64,000 nucleotides of DNA from Fremontodendron californicum (GCA_030761205.1 JAULJL010000047.1:4835622-4899621); one strand, 5' to 3'; positions 45,013 to 56,778 are shown, counted from the stretch's first letter. Translations and numbers: made by a program. The notes: generated from the sequence alone by a model not told the origin.

Positions 45013-45660
45013 ATGGAAAATACTTCATCCCAGCGCATTAAAAAAATTTGTGTCTTTGGAGGTGCTTATCCAGGGAAAAATAACATATTTGCTGATGAAG
45101 CCATAAGAGTTGGAGTAATACTTGCCCAACAAAAGATCCAGTTGATTTATGGAGGCGGTAGTACGGGTTTAATGGGAGCAGTCGCTACAGCAGCACACGC
45201 CGGAGGAAGTCTAGTTCTAGGAGTCGTGCCAAAACTATTCACAAGTTTTTGTGGACCTACCGTGGGTAAGGAAATACAAGTCTGGAGTATCCCTGAACGG
45301 ATGACAATCATGTACCATTCTGCCGATGCATTCATTGCTTTACCAGGAGGTCTGGGTACATTGGAAGAAATAGCTTGCGTGGCTTCTTGGTCATCTTTGG
45401 TCACAAATAAGAAACCCATTGGTTTGCTTAATATTAATGGTTATTTTAGTAATTTGCTTTCATATTTAGATAATGCTGTGGAAAATGGATTCATGTTTTC
45501 AGAGGCAAGGAGAACCATAATTTCTGCTACAACCATTGAAGATTTACTCAAAAAGCTCCAAGCTTATGAGTATTTATCTGCTACGGTTGTTTCGCAAACG
45601 CTCGGAAAAAGAAAAAGAGATATGGACGAGCAAGGAGTGGATTGCACTTTGTCTTTGTGA
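45013..45660 (+). CDS. E4 LOG-like cytokinin riboside 5'-monophosphate phosphoribohydrolase
   Basis: Intact 215 residues with every family motif visible: KKICVFGG (10-17), YGGGSTGLMG (46-55), the PER arginine (96), PGGLGTLEE (111-119; the Glu is catalytic in the family), and KPIGLLNINGYF. Private changes include P67L and C187Y, outside the motifs. Host LOG proteins usually read CVFCGSS at the first motif; here it is CVFGGAYPG, so the cargo is an old, diverged lineage rather than a recent host copy. The ATG at 45013 follows TTTCAG (AG 44997-44998). There are no introns. This is the best candidate in the window for an active cargo enzyme. Confidence 0.88.
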   Translation: MENTSSQRIKKICVFGGAYPGKNNIFADEAIRVGVILAQQKIQLIYGGGSTGLMGAVATAAHAGGSLVLGVVPKLFTSFCGPTVGKEIQVWSIPERMTIMYHSADAFIALPGGLGTLEEIACVASWSSLVTNKKPIGLLNINGYFSNLLSYLDNAVENGFMFSEARRTIISATTIEDLLKKLQAYEYLSATVVSQTLGKRKRDMDEQGVDCTLSL

Positions 45661-47702
45661 CATTATCTAACATTTTGTTTGTTGTGTCTCAGTTATAATA
45701 AGTGGTTAGCAACCTCTACAGGTAATATCTCCTAAATTTTACCTTCTTAAAAAAAAAAAAGTTTGTTGTGTTTTAAGCAATTTAGAAGTATTCATTCTGA
45801 ACAAGGTCTGAGTAAGGGAGACTTGAGACATACCTTGTCAGTTTGATTTCTTCTTTTCAAAAAAAAAAAAGAGTTTGTTGTGTTTTAAGCAATTTAGAAG
45901 TATTCATTCTGAACAAGGTCTGAGTAAGGGAGACTTGAGACATACCTTGTTAGTTTGATTTTAATCTTTTTACGTTTACTTGTTAATTTTTGTTTAGTAT
46001 TTTAGGATTATTTAGGTTGCATGAGTTTGTTTTGTTTTGAGTCTTAGTTGTTCCTATTCTTATGTTATTAGTTCTTTTCTCTTACACATGATTCTTTCAT
46101 TTGAGTTAATAGACTTACATTGAGGACAATGTAAGAATTAAGTGTGGGGGGAATGATTTAGGATTTCTTTTATTTTTGTCTACTATTTTTTTTTTATGAG
46201 TCTTTATTATTATTATTATTTTTTAGTGTGTTTTAGTTCCTTTTTAATACAATGATGAGATATGAATTGCATAAGTCTAAAACATATTTATTAGTGAGAA
46301 GATTTTCATGAGAATTGAGCTTGATGTCAACCTTTTTATGAGCCAATGTTAATATGATATGTTGATTGAGAAAGAAGCATGTTTAGACTTAATCTGACTT
46401 GTATAATCATCCTTGTGAGTTTTTGAGCCTATAATGATTGATGCATTATATAAATCAATCTAATTTCTTTCTTGAGTGCTCTTATGATTACATGATTCTC
46501 TAGAACTTGCTTTAGACCTTGTTGAGACTATATTGATGCATGTGACAACATGAATATGATAGAGGCATTAGGATTTTTAGCCAGGGCCAAACAGCCATCC
46601 ATTATTAATGTTCCAAGAGAACACACCCTTAGTGAACCAATTTGAGCCTACATTGAATAAGCTATCTCTTTGGTAACCATAACTTGTCCCTAACCTAAAT
46701 ATACTTATATCTTTACCTTTGTTCCAAAGATGAATTAGCATGATTTGAGACAAGTTGCAAAGACAAGGGATATTTTTTGGTTAGAAACAAGAAATAAGTG
46801 TGGGGGGAAAAGAAAAGAAAAGTCAAGAGAAAAAGAAATGGAATACTGGCAAATACATTCCTACATAAAAAAAAATGAATCATCTCTTGAATTTGTGGAA
46901 AAAGAAAAAGATGTTACAAAGTTGTTTAGAATGAAGAAAAGGCCCAACATGAATATCCGGCCTAGGTGACTATGTACTTGTAAAGAGTTTTGAGAAGTTT
47001 CTTTGTATAATCTTTTTATGTCTCTAAACTTTATGAACTCTTTAGAACCTTTGTGATATCTTTATCCTTTTGTTCTTCAACCACATTACAAACCCCTTGG
47101 CCCCATTACAACCTTGATTAAAGACCTCTTGATTTATGAAGTTGCATGATCTTTTAGTGGAGAATAGGTGGACAAGCAAGCATATGGTAGAAGTGTTTTC
47201 ATGAGATTGATTGAGTGTAAACACTTTACCACTACTTTAAAGAGTGAAAATCAAGAGAGTATCCCATGTGAGAAGTTGAGATTAAATTTGAACATGCACT
47301 ATTTTGATTGAGATATGTTATGCTAATATTGGCTTAACTCAAACAATTTACATTCAAGCATGATTTTTTGTGAAATTTTTTAAGCTATTGATTAGTTTAT
47401 AAGACTTGTTCAAATATTGTCTCTAATTTGTATTGAAAGGATTAGGAGTAAATATTTTTAGTATATGTAGTTTATTTATATGACGTTTATTTATATTTTA
47501 ATTTTTCAATGTTTGTGGGTATCGTTCTAGTAAACTCTCACGAGACTAAACTCGTCCACTAGGGACACCTAGGGGTTTAAAGGCTTGTGTCACATGCTAA
47601 GTGCCACCGTGATTTCCTACGAAAGTGGATTAGATTAGATTTTCTTATTTTATTTTTATTGAGTCGTTGCTAGGGACTAGCAACAATCTAAGTGTGGGGG
47701 TG
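45661..47702 (+). other. E4 3' noncoding region and PPT
   Basis: Two shorter A-tracts (near 45749-45759 and 45860-45871) each precede the 97-bp repeat. The LOG-trailing GACATTGGGGACAATGTC hairpin of E1-E3 is deleted. Hairpin ACATTGAGGACAATGT at 46117-46132 with AAGTGTGGGGGG; PPT-like AAGTGTGGGGGGAAAAG near 46796; terminal PPT at 47691-47702. No gene. Confidence 0.65.
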
Positions 47703-49717
47703 TGATAACTCGTATAATTATATAGTTTTTAGTTATGTTTTATTATTGTTTTGTGTCAAATACGAGTTATTATTGTTTAGTCTAATTGTGTTTATGATCT
47801 TTTATATTTTTATGTAATTTGGTGTTTTTCACAAGTTTCTTTGAGTGATTTCAGATAACAAGAATTAAGGGCAAATCCAGTTCAGTTCCAGTTCCGACAC
47901 ATTTTGCCATATCAGCTATATCTGGAGTTTCACTGAAGCAATAAGGCTGAAATTTGTAGCCGTGCAAAGCTAAGAGGCATGTCTATCTTTTTCATGTTTT
48001 ATACTTCTTGAAACGGAGTCGTTTTCCCTAGCGAAATCGACCATCAAGTTGGCTGATGTGCAATGACGTCTGTGCTGACCTGTTTTCGTATTTTGCCCAT
48101 ATCTGCTTATCCACATCAGCAAATGAGCTGATTCTAATGGCTATGGATCCGTAACTGATACGGGAACCTTTGTCTAGAAGACCATATGATCAGATCAGGC
48201 CTCTAATATTGACGAAATCGACCATCAAGTTGGCTGATGTGCAATGACGTCTGTACTGACATGTTTTCGTATTTTGCCCATATCTGCTTATCCACATCAG
48301 CAAATGAGCTGATTCCAACGGCTATGGATCCGTAACTGATAGGGGAACCTTTTTCTAGAAGACCATGTGATCATATCAGGCCTCCAACATTGACGAAATC
48401 GACCATCAAGTTGGATGATCAAAATTGTCATACAATATGACGAAAATTGTTAGAAAAATTCACCCACCTATTATACCTACCTTTGAAATTTGTAAAGCTT
48501 GTCTCTTGTCATTTAGCCTTCCAAAATGTGTATAAATAGAGGGCCTTGGATGATTGTAGAGGATCATATTGGAGATTGGTAGGATATTAGCCATTTTAAC
48601 AAAATTCTCTAAGTTTTCTTCTTCTTTCTTTTCTCTAGTTTTCTTTTTATTTAGAAAGAGCAAGAGGTTGGATAATTAATATTCTTCTTCTTCTTCTTTC
48701 TTTCTTTTATTTTCTTCTTATATTCTATTTAATTTTATGTTTATAATGCCTATGCTAGGTTAAACTTCTATTTGGTTAAGGGTGATTTCAAAGCCCTAGA
48801 CATGTTTTGTGATTGATTTTCACATTCTATCTATCATTAATTTTCTATCAAAGTTGCTTATGTTCTTCTACAAGAATTGTTCATGATGTTGTCTTGATTT
48901 ATTTAGGTGTACAACTAGATAGATCTTGATAATTATCTATTGCTAGTTTAGGAGTCTTGATCCGTGTAATTGTCTTGATTTCCTATTCATAAGTGGCAAT
49001 TTGTGATTAATGATTATGGTCAAGTTTTCAATAATTGCAAAGTGGAACATAACCTAAGTTGAACAATCCGAGCTTATGTGTTTGTTGCTTAGATCAACCT
49101 ATCTTTCTCATCATAAAGCTGCCATTAAATTGAATTTAGAGAGCTTATTCTAGGTTGTTTAATGGTTAGAGATTAAATAGAGAGCTTGTTCTATTTAACG
49201 ACAAACTAAGGAAAGATTGGGGTAACAGAGCTTGTTGTTATCTACGGTTGTTAACTTTGATAGTTGGTTGATATTGATAGATCTGAAATTGATTCTTAAT
49301 GATGTCTAGTGGTGGAGAATGAAACCTTAACCATATTTTTCATATTTGATTATTCTTACTTACTTGTTTTCTTACTTTTCTAGTTTGCTTATTTTTAAAA
49401 GTATATTTATTTTTATTGGCTGGTTATACCGCCTAATTTAGTATATATATTTTTATTGGCTGGTTATACCGCCTAATTTAGTATATATATTTTTATTGGC
49501 TGGTTATACCGCCTTGCATCTTATTCTTATTATTTACTTTAGTTTAAATCTGATTTCAAAAACCCCTTTTCTTTTATTGTTCTTGAATTTAAGTTTTAAA
49601 CTATCAACTTATAAACTAAAACCGAATCCCTGAGGACTCGACCCTTGCTAACTACTATACTTACAATTGATCTTTTTAGTGCAAGGTTAAATAAGATACA
49701 CTCTTTTGGGTGCATCA
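47703..49717 (+). repeat. E4 3' LTR
   Basis: 2,015 bp, the same length and minisatellite count as the E4 5' LTR, with only scattered single-base differences seen; the right flank is CCCAC. Confidence 0.95.
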
Positions 49718-49895
49718 CCCACCATCCCTCATGGTAAGTGTTTGAGTAATGATCATACTGTTGGTCTTGGAACACTTGATGGCCTTGACATCCTCGCATG
49801 GCCAATTGTTGAATTGGGGAGGTGAGATTGGCTTGTTGATTCTCCATGTTCATGTATGCCACCAACTCTTCAAGTGTTAGATTGCTCAATTCCAT
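49718..49895 (-). pseudogene. E3 gag-like gene, 5' part (split by E4)
   Basis: Begins ATG at 49895 (MELSNLTLEELVAYMN) and runs 178 bp to the E4 insertion after YHEGWW. It continues at 40471 on the minus strand. Confidence 0.85.
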
Positions 49896-50032
49896 TGTTT
49901 TTTTTTTTTTTTAAATTTGAAAAGAAAAACTTGTATGTACAAGAAAATAAAACTAATTAAAACTGAAAATAAGAATAAACCAAGTAACAAATAAACTAAA
50001 GAAAGCAATCCCCGGCAACGGCGCCAAAAACT
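49896..50032 (-). other. E3 leader with primer-binding site
   Basis: The complement of 50009-50026 is a perfect tRNA-Asp PBS. The remaining leader includes a T-tract (49899-49912) that encodes an A-tract just before the gag-like ATG, as in E4 and E5. Confidence 0.8.
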
Positions 50033-52051
50033 TGATGCACCCAAAAGAGTGTATCTTATTTAACCTTGCACTAAAAAGATCAATTGTAAGTATAGTAGTT
50101 AGCAAGGGTCGAGTCCTCAGGGATTGGGTTTTAGTTTATAAGTTGATAGTTTAAAACTTAAATTCAAGAACAATAAAAGAAAAGGGGTTTTTGAAGCTAG
50201 ATTTAAACTAAAGTAAATAATAAGAATAAGATGCAAGGCAGTATAACCAGCCAATAAAAATATATATACTAAATTAGGCGGTATAACCAGCCAATAAAAA
50301 TATATATACTAAATTAGGCGGTATAACCAGCCAATAAAAATAAAACAAAATTAATATACAAATTAGGCGGTATAACCAGCCAATAAAAATAAATATACTT
50401 TTAAAAATAAGCAAACTAGAAAAGTAAGAAAACAAGTAAGAAGAATCAAAAATGAAAAATATGGTTAAGGTTTCATTCTCCACCACTAGACATCATTAAG
50501 AATCAATTTCAGATCTATCAATATCAACCAACTATCAAAGTTAACAACCGTAGATAACAACAAGCTCTGTTATCCCAATCTTTCCTTAGTTTGTCGTTAA
50601 ATAGAACAAGCTCTCTATTTAATCTCTAACCATCAAACAACCTAGAATAAGCTCTCTAGATTCAATTTAATGGCAGCTTTATGATGAGAAAGATAGGTTG
50701 ATCTAAGCAACAAACACATAAGCTCGGATTGTTCAACTTAGGTTATGTTCCACTTTGCAATTATTGAAAACTTGACCATAATCATTAATCACAAATTGCC
50801 ACTTATGAATAGGAAATCAAGACAATTACACGGATCAAGACTCCTAAACTAGCAATAGATAATTATCAAGATCTATCTAGTTGTACACCTAAACAAATCA
50901 AGACAACATCATGAACAATTCTTGTAGAAGAACATAAGCAACTTTGATAGAAAATTAATGATAGATAGAATCTGAAAATCAATCACAAAACATGTCTAGG
51001 GCTTTGAAATCACCCTTAACCAAATAGAAGTTTAGCCTAGCATAGGCATTATAAACATAAAATTAAATAGAATCTAAGAAGAAAATAAAAGAAAGAAAGA
51101 AGAAGAAGAAGAATATTAATTATCCAACCTCTTGCTCTTTCTAAAGAAAAAGAAAACTAGAGAAAAGAAAGAAGAAGAAAACTTAGAGAATTTTGTTAAA
51201 ATGGCTAATATCCTACCAATCTCCAATATGATCCCTTACAATCATCCAAGGCCCTCTATTTATACACATTTTGGAGGGCTAAATGACAAGAGACAAGCTT
51301 TACAAATTTCAAAGGTAGGTATATGACGATTTTGATCAGCCAACTTGATGGTCGATTTCGTCAATATTGGAGGCCTGATCTGATCACATGGTCTTCTAGA
51401 AAAAGGTTCCCCTATCAGTTACGGAACCATAGCCGTTGGAATCAGCTCATTTTCTGATGTGGTTAAGCAGATATGGGCAAAATAAGAAAACATGTCAGCA
51501 CAGATGTCATTACACATCAGCCACCTTGATGGTCGATTTATTCAATATTGGAGGCCTGATCTGATCACATGGTCTTCTAGACAAAGGTTCCCCTATCAGT
51601 TACGGAACCATAGCCGTTGGAATCAGCTCATTTTCTGATGTGGATAAGAAGATACCGGCATAATACGAAAACATGTCAGCACAGACGTCATTGCACATCA
51701 GCCAACTTGATGGTCGATTTCGCTAGGGAAAACGACTCCGTTTTAAGAAGTGTAAAACATGAAAAAGATAGATATGCCTCTTAGCTTTGCATGGCTACAA
51801 ATTTCAGCCTTATTGCTTCAGTGAAACTCGAGATATAGCTGATATGGCAAAAGGTGTCGGAACTGAAACTGAACTGGATTTGCCCTTAATTCTAGTAATC
51901 TGAAATCACTCAAAAAAACTTGTGAAAAACACCAAAATACATAAAAATATAAAAGATCATAAACACAATTAGACTAAACAATAATAACTCGTATTTGACA
52001 CAAAACATTAATAAAACATAACTAAAAACTATATAATTATACGAGTTATCA
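50033..52051 (-). repeat. E3 5' LTR
   Basis: 2,019 bp, minus orientation, equal in length to the 3' LTR at 33632-35650. The right flank is GGAGT followed by resumed E1 LTR. Confidence 0.95.
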
Positions 52052-52056
52052 GGAGT

Positions 52057-52871
52057 CTTGATCCGTGTAATTGTCTTGATTTCCTATTCATAAGTGGCAA
52101 TTTGTGATTAATGATTATGGTCAAGTTTTCAATAATTGCAAAGTGGAACATAACCTAAGTTGAACAATCCGAGCTTATGTGTTTGTTGCTTAGATCAAAC
52201 TATCTTTCTCATCATAAAGCTACCATTAAATTGAATTTAGAGAGCTTATTCTAGGTTGTTTAATGGTTAGAGATTAAATAGAGAGCTTGTTCTATTTAAC
52301 GACAAACTAAGGAAAGATTGGGATAACAGAGCTTGTTGTTATCTACGGTTGTTAACTTTGATAGTTGGTTGATATTGATAGATCTGAAATTGATTCTTAA
52401 TGATGTCTAGTGGTGGAGAATGAAACCTTAACCATATTTTTCATATTTGATTCTTCTTACTTACTTGTTTTCTTACTTTTCTAGTTTGCTTATTTTTAAA
52501 AGTATATTTATTTTTATTGGCTGGTTATACCGCCTAATTTGTATATTAACTTTGTTTTATTTTTATTGGCTGGTTATACCGCCTAATTTAGTATATATAT
52601 TTTTATTGGCTGGTTATACCGCCTAATTTAGTATGTATATTTTTATTGGCTGGTTATACCGCCTTGCATCTTATTCTTATTATTTACTTTAGTTTAAATC
52701 TGGCTTCAAAAAACCCCTTTTCTTTTATTGTTTTCTTTGAACGTAAGTTATAAACTAATAACTCATAGATTAAAACCCAATCCCTGAGGACTCGACCCTT
52801 GCTAATCATTATACTTACAATTGATCTTTTTAGTGCAAGGTTAAATAAGATACACTCTTTTTGGTGCATCA
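52057..52871 (+). repeat. E1 3' LTR, last piece
   Basis: Resumes at CTTGATCCGTG and ends CTTTTTGGTGCATCA at 52871, then the ACTAG target copy. It keeps E1-specific markers: GTATGTATAT in the minisatellite and five T before GGTGCATCA. Confidence 0.92.
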
Positions 52872-53889
52872 ACTAGGATATCTCATGGCCTCAAAAATGT
52901 TAAAGCGAATTATTTCACCATCAAATTCCATAGTTAAAGTGCCATCATGTACGTCTATTTTAGTTCTTGCTGTTTTCAAGAATGGTCTCCCTAATAGAAT
53001 AGGTGTGGGATTAGAAGACATCTCATCTTCCATCTCAATAACATAAATGTCAGCGGGAAAAACCAATTCATTAACCTGTACAAGAACGTCTTCTACAACT
53101 CCTCTTGGGTAAGTGTTAGAATGGTCAGCAAGTTGTATTATAACACCGGTTTCCTCTAATGGTCCTAGATTTAATGAAGCATAAATTGAATATGGCATGA
53201 CATTAATTGATGCCCCTAGATCTAGCATAGCACGCTCAAACCTGGTGTTGCCTATCTTACAAGGAATGGTAAACATACCTGGATCCTTGCATTTAGGTGG
53301 GAGTTTCTTTTGAAGAACAGCTGACACATTATCCCCTACACTTACCTTTTCATTCCATTTCAACTTCCGTTTAGATGTGCGCAACTCTTTTAGGAACTTG
53401 GCATATCTTTGCACTTGCTTGATAGCATCTAGTAATGGAATGTTCACCTCTACTTTCCGGAAGGTTTCCAAAATTTCCTTCTCTTGCTCCTCCTTCTTGG
53501 ACTTTGCTAACCTGCTAGGAAAAGGTGGAGGAGTTATATAAGAAGGAAAGGATGGTTTAGGAATTACCTTTTTTAGTGGCTCGTTGGGATGTGAAGAGGA
53601 TGCCATGGTGTTGTTTTCCCCTTGAGCACTATCATTTTGTGGTATCTCTAGCTGTTTCCCACTTCTTAAAGTTATAGCATTGGCATTCTCTCTTGGATTC
53701 ACTATGGTTTGGAAAGGTAATTTCCCAGAATCCCTTGCTTGCATTTGACTCATGGTTGTTGCCAATTGCCCAATTTGAATCTCCAAATTTCGAATACTTG
53801 TCTTTGTTTCCTGTTGAAATTGAATTGTATTAGTAGAAAGAGCTTTAACAAGATCTTCAAGAGAAGTACCTGAATTTTGGGTGGGTGGC
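52872..53889 (-). pseudogene. E0 gag C-terminus and protease fragment, copy 1
   Basis: Minus-strand continuation of E0 upstream of 7863. The frame is open throughout the 1,018 bp: QNSGTSLEDLV-type Gag linker, SRLAKSKKEEQEKEI, then the retropepsin motif DLGASINVMP and LLGRPFLKTA. It stops at E1 on one side and at an LTR (53890) on the other. The capsid region and knuckle lie beyond E5, outside the window. The same segment is repeated at 55761-56778. Confidence 0.88.
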
Positions 53890-55760
53890 TGATAACTCGT
53901 ATAATTATATAGTTTTTAGTTATGTTTTATTATTGTTTTGTGTCAAATACGAGTTATTATTGTTTAGTCTAATTGTGTTTATGATCTTTTATATTTTTAT
54001 GTAATTTGGTGTTTTTCACAAGTTTCTTTGAGTGATTTCAGATTACTAGAATTAAGGGCAAATCCAGTTCAGTTCCAGTTCCGACACCTTTTGCCATATC
54101 AGCTATATCTCGAGTTTCACTGAAGCAATAAGGCTGAAATTATAACCGTGCAAAGTTAAGAGGCATATCTATCTTTTTTATGTTTTACACTTCTTGAAAC
54201 GGAGTCTTTTTCCCTAGCGAAATCGACCCTCAAGTTGGCTGATGTGCAATGACGTCTGCGCTGACCTGTTTTCGTATTTTGCTCATATCTTCTTATCCAC
54301 ATCAGAAAATGAGCTGATTCCAACGGCTACGGATCAGTAACTGATAGGGGAACATTTTTCTAGAAGACCATGTGATCAGATCAGGCCTCCACAATTGACA
54401 AAATCGACCATCAAGTTGGCTGATCAAAATTGTCATACAATATGACGAAAATTGTTAGAAAAATGCACCCACCTATTATACCTACCTTTGAAATTTGTAA
54501 AGCTTGTCTCTTGTCATTTAGCCCTCCAAAATGTGTATAAATAGAGGGCCTTGGATGATTGTAGAGGATCATATTGTACATTGGTAGGAAATTAGCCATT
54601 GTAATAAAATTCTCTAAGTTTTCTTCTTCTTTCTTTTCTCTAGTTTTCTTTTTCTTTATTTTCTTCTTCTTCTTCTTCTTCTTCTTTCTTTTATTTCCTT
54701 CTTAGATTCTCTTTAATTTTATGTTTATGTTTACAATGCCTATGCTAGGCTAAACTTCTATTTGGTTAAGGGTGATTTCAAAGCCCTAGACATATTTTGT
54801 GATTGATTTTCAGATTCTATCTATCATTAATTTTCTATCAAAGTTGCTTATGTTCTTCTACAAGAATTGTTCATGATGTTGTCTTGATTTATTTAGGTGT
54901 ACAACTAGATAGATCTTGATAATTATCTATTGCTAGTTTAGGAGTCTTGATCCGTGTAATTGTCTTGATTTCCTATTCATAAGTGGCAATTTGTGATTAA
55001 TGATTATGGTCAAGTTTTCAATAATTGCAAAGTGGAACATAACCTAAGTTGAACAATCCGAGCTTATGTGTTTGTTGCTTAGATCAACCTATCTTTCTCA
55101 TCATAAAGCTGCCATTAAATTGAATTTAGAGAGCTTATTCTAGGTTGTTTAATGGTTAGAGATTAAATAGAGAGCTTGTTCTATTTAACGACAAACTAAG
55201 GAAAGATTGGGATAACAGAGCTTGTTGTTATCTACGGTTGTTAACTTTGATAGTTGGTTGATATTGATAGATCTGAAATTGATTCTTAATGATGTCTAGT
55301 GGTGGAGAATGAAACCTTAACCATATTTTTCATATTTGATTCTTCTTACTTACTTGTTTTCTTACTTTTCTAGTTTGCTTATTTTTAAAAGTATATTTAT
55401 TTTTATTGGCTGGTTATACCGCCTAATTTGTATATTAACTTTGTTTTATTTTTATTGGCTGGTTATACCGCCTAATTTAGTATATATATTTTTATTGGCT
55501 GGTTATACCGCCTAATTTAGTATGTATATTTTTATTGGCTGGTTATACCGCCTTGCATCTTATTCTTATTATTTACTTTAGTTTAAATCTGGCTTCAAAA
55601 AACCCCTTTTCTTTTATTGTTTTCTTTGAACGTAAGTTATAAACTAATAACTCATAGATTAAAACCCAATCCCTGAGGACTCGACCCTTGCTAATCATTA
55701 TACTTACAATTGATCTTTTTAGTGCAAGGTTAAATAAGATACACTCTTTTTGGTGCATCA
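53890..55760 (+). repeat. Recombinant LTR (E5-like start, E1-like end)
   Basis: 1,871 bp. The left part has E5 markers (GACCCTCAAG, CATATTGTACATTGG). The right part has E1 markers (longer CTT run, GACATATTTTGTG, GTATGTATAT, CTTTTTGGTGCATCA). The switch lies between about 54590 and 54680. It is not a solo LTR: its two flanks do not match each other. Confidence 0.85.
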
Positions 55761-56778
55761 ACTAGGATATCTCATGGCCTCAAAAATGTTAAAGCGAATT
55801 ATTTCACCATCAAATTCCATAGTTAAAGTGCCATCATGTACGTCTATTTTAGTTCTTGCTGTTTTCAAGAATGGTCTCCCTAATAGAATAGGTGTGGGAT
55901 TAGAAGACATCTCATCTTCCATCTCAATAACATAAATGTCAGCGGGAAAAACCAATTCATTAACCTGTACAAGAACGTCTTCTACAACTCCTCTTGGGTA
56001 AGTGTTAGAATGGTCAGCAAGTTGTATTATAACACCGGTTTCCTCTAATGGTCCTAGATTTAATGAAGCATAAATTGAATATGGCATGACATTAATTGAT
56101 GCCCCTAGATCTAGCATAGCACGCTCAAACCTGGTGTTGCCTATCTTACAAGGAATGGTAAACATACCTGGATCCTTGCATTTAGGTGGGAGTTTCTTTT
56201 GAAGAACAGCTGACACATTATCCCCTACACTTACCTTTTCATTCCATTTCAACTTCCGTTTAGATGTGCGCAACTCTTTTAGGAACTTGGCATATCTTTG
56301 CACTTGCTTGATAGCATCTAGTAATGGAATGTTCACCTCTACTTTCCGGAAGGTTTCCAAAATTTCCTTCTCTTGCTCCTCCTTCTTGGACTTTGCTAAC
56401 CTGCTAGGAAAAGGTGGAGGAGTTATATAAGAAGGAAAGGATGGTTTAGGAATTACCTTTTTTAGTGGCTCGTTGGGATGTGAAGAGGATGCCATGGTGT
56501 TGTTTTCCCCTTGAGCACTATCATTTTGTGGTATCTCTAGCTGTTTCCCACTTCTTAAAGTTATAGCATTGGCATTCTCTCTTGGATTCACTATGGTTTG
56601 GAAAGGTAATTTCCCAGAATCCCTTGCTTGCATTTGACTCATGGTTGTTGCCAATTGCCCAATTTGAATCTCCAAATTTCGAATACTTGTCTTTGTTTCC
56701 TGTTGAAATTGAATTGTATTAGTAGAAAGAGCTTTAACAAGATCTTCAAGAGAAGTACCTGAATTTTGGGTGGGTGGC
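55761..56778 (-). pseudogene. E0 gag C-terminus and protease fragment, copy 2
   Basis: Second copy of 52872-53889 with the same open frame and the same DLGAS protease motif. I saw no difference between the copies, so the duplication is recent. It is flanked by the recombinant LTR and the E5 5' LTR. Confidence 0.88.

Larger units (their letters stand above)
40477..49717 (+). mobile_element. E4: complete non-autonomous element with gag-like, CRP and LOG all open
   Basis: 9,241 bp, flanked by CCCAC (40472-40476 and 49718-49722), inserted in the E3 gag-like gene. Both LTRs are exactly 2,015 bp. It has a perfect PBS, three open genes (42632-43570, 44114-44650, 45013-45660), hairpins and a PPT. 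It is the youngest layer by nesting and the only element here with every gene open, although it encodes no enzyme for its own transposition. Confidence 0.95.
33632..52051 (-). mobile_element. E3: non-autonomous element with intact CRP and LOG, split by E4
   Basis: The minus-strand element is flanked by GGAGT (33627-33631 and 52052-52056) within the E1 3' LTR. Without E4 it is about 9.17 kb. On its own strand the order is 5' LTR (52051-50033), PBS, gag-like gene (49895-49718 continued at 40471-39711), CRP (39234-38698), LOG (38422-37775), 3' noncoding DNA, PPT, 3' LTR (35650-33632). The two LTRs are both 2,019 bp. There is no protease, RT or integrase, so movement needed an autonomous partner such as E1 or E2. 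Confidence 0.94.
7864..52871 (+). mobile_element. E1: Athila-like element interrupted by E2 and E3
   Basis: Target duplication ACTAG (7859-7863 and 52872-52876) brackets an element inserted into the E0 gag-pol frame. Without its two passengers (E2 plus TSD and E3 plus TSD) its length is about 13.2 kb. Its parts are the 5' LTR 7864-9729, PBS, gag-pol 9838-15170, CRP and LOG cargo, 3' noncoding DNA, a PPT, and a 3' LTR in three pieces (19195-19647, 33031-33631, 52057-52871). The pieces sum to about 1,869 bp against 1,866 bp for the 5' LTR, which confirms the reconstruction of the insertion history. Confidence 0.9.
52872..56778. repeat. Tandem duplication, unit of 2,889 bp (LTR plus E0 fragment)
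   Basis: The order is E1 3' LTR, E0 fragment, LTR, E0 fragment, E5 5' LTR. The middle LTR has E5's left flank (GTGGC) and E1's right flank (ACTAG). The two 1,018-bp fragments encode identical 305-residue frames. Confidence 0.85.

Noticed and set aside
45013..45660. LOG as a host gene into which elements inserted.
   Set aside because: Five copies sit at the same internal position of five separate elements with their own TSDs, all intronless and all following CRP.
53890..55760. A solo LTR.
   Set aside because: A solo LTR should have matching 5-bp flanks; here the flanks are GTGGC and ACTAG, and the sequence is a mosaic of E5 and E1 LTRs.
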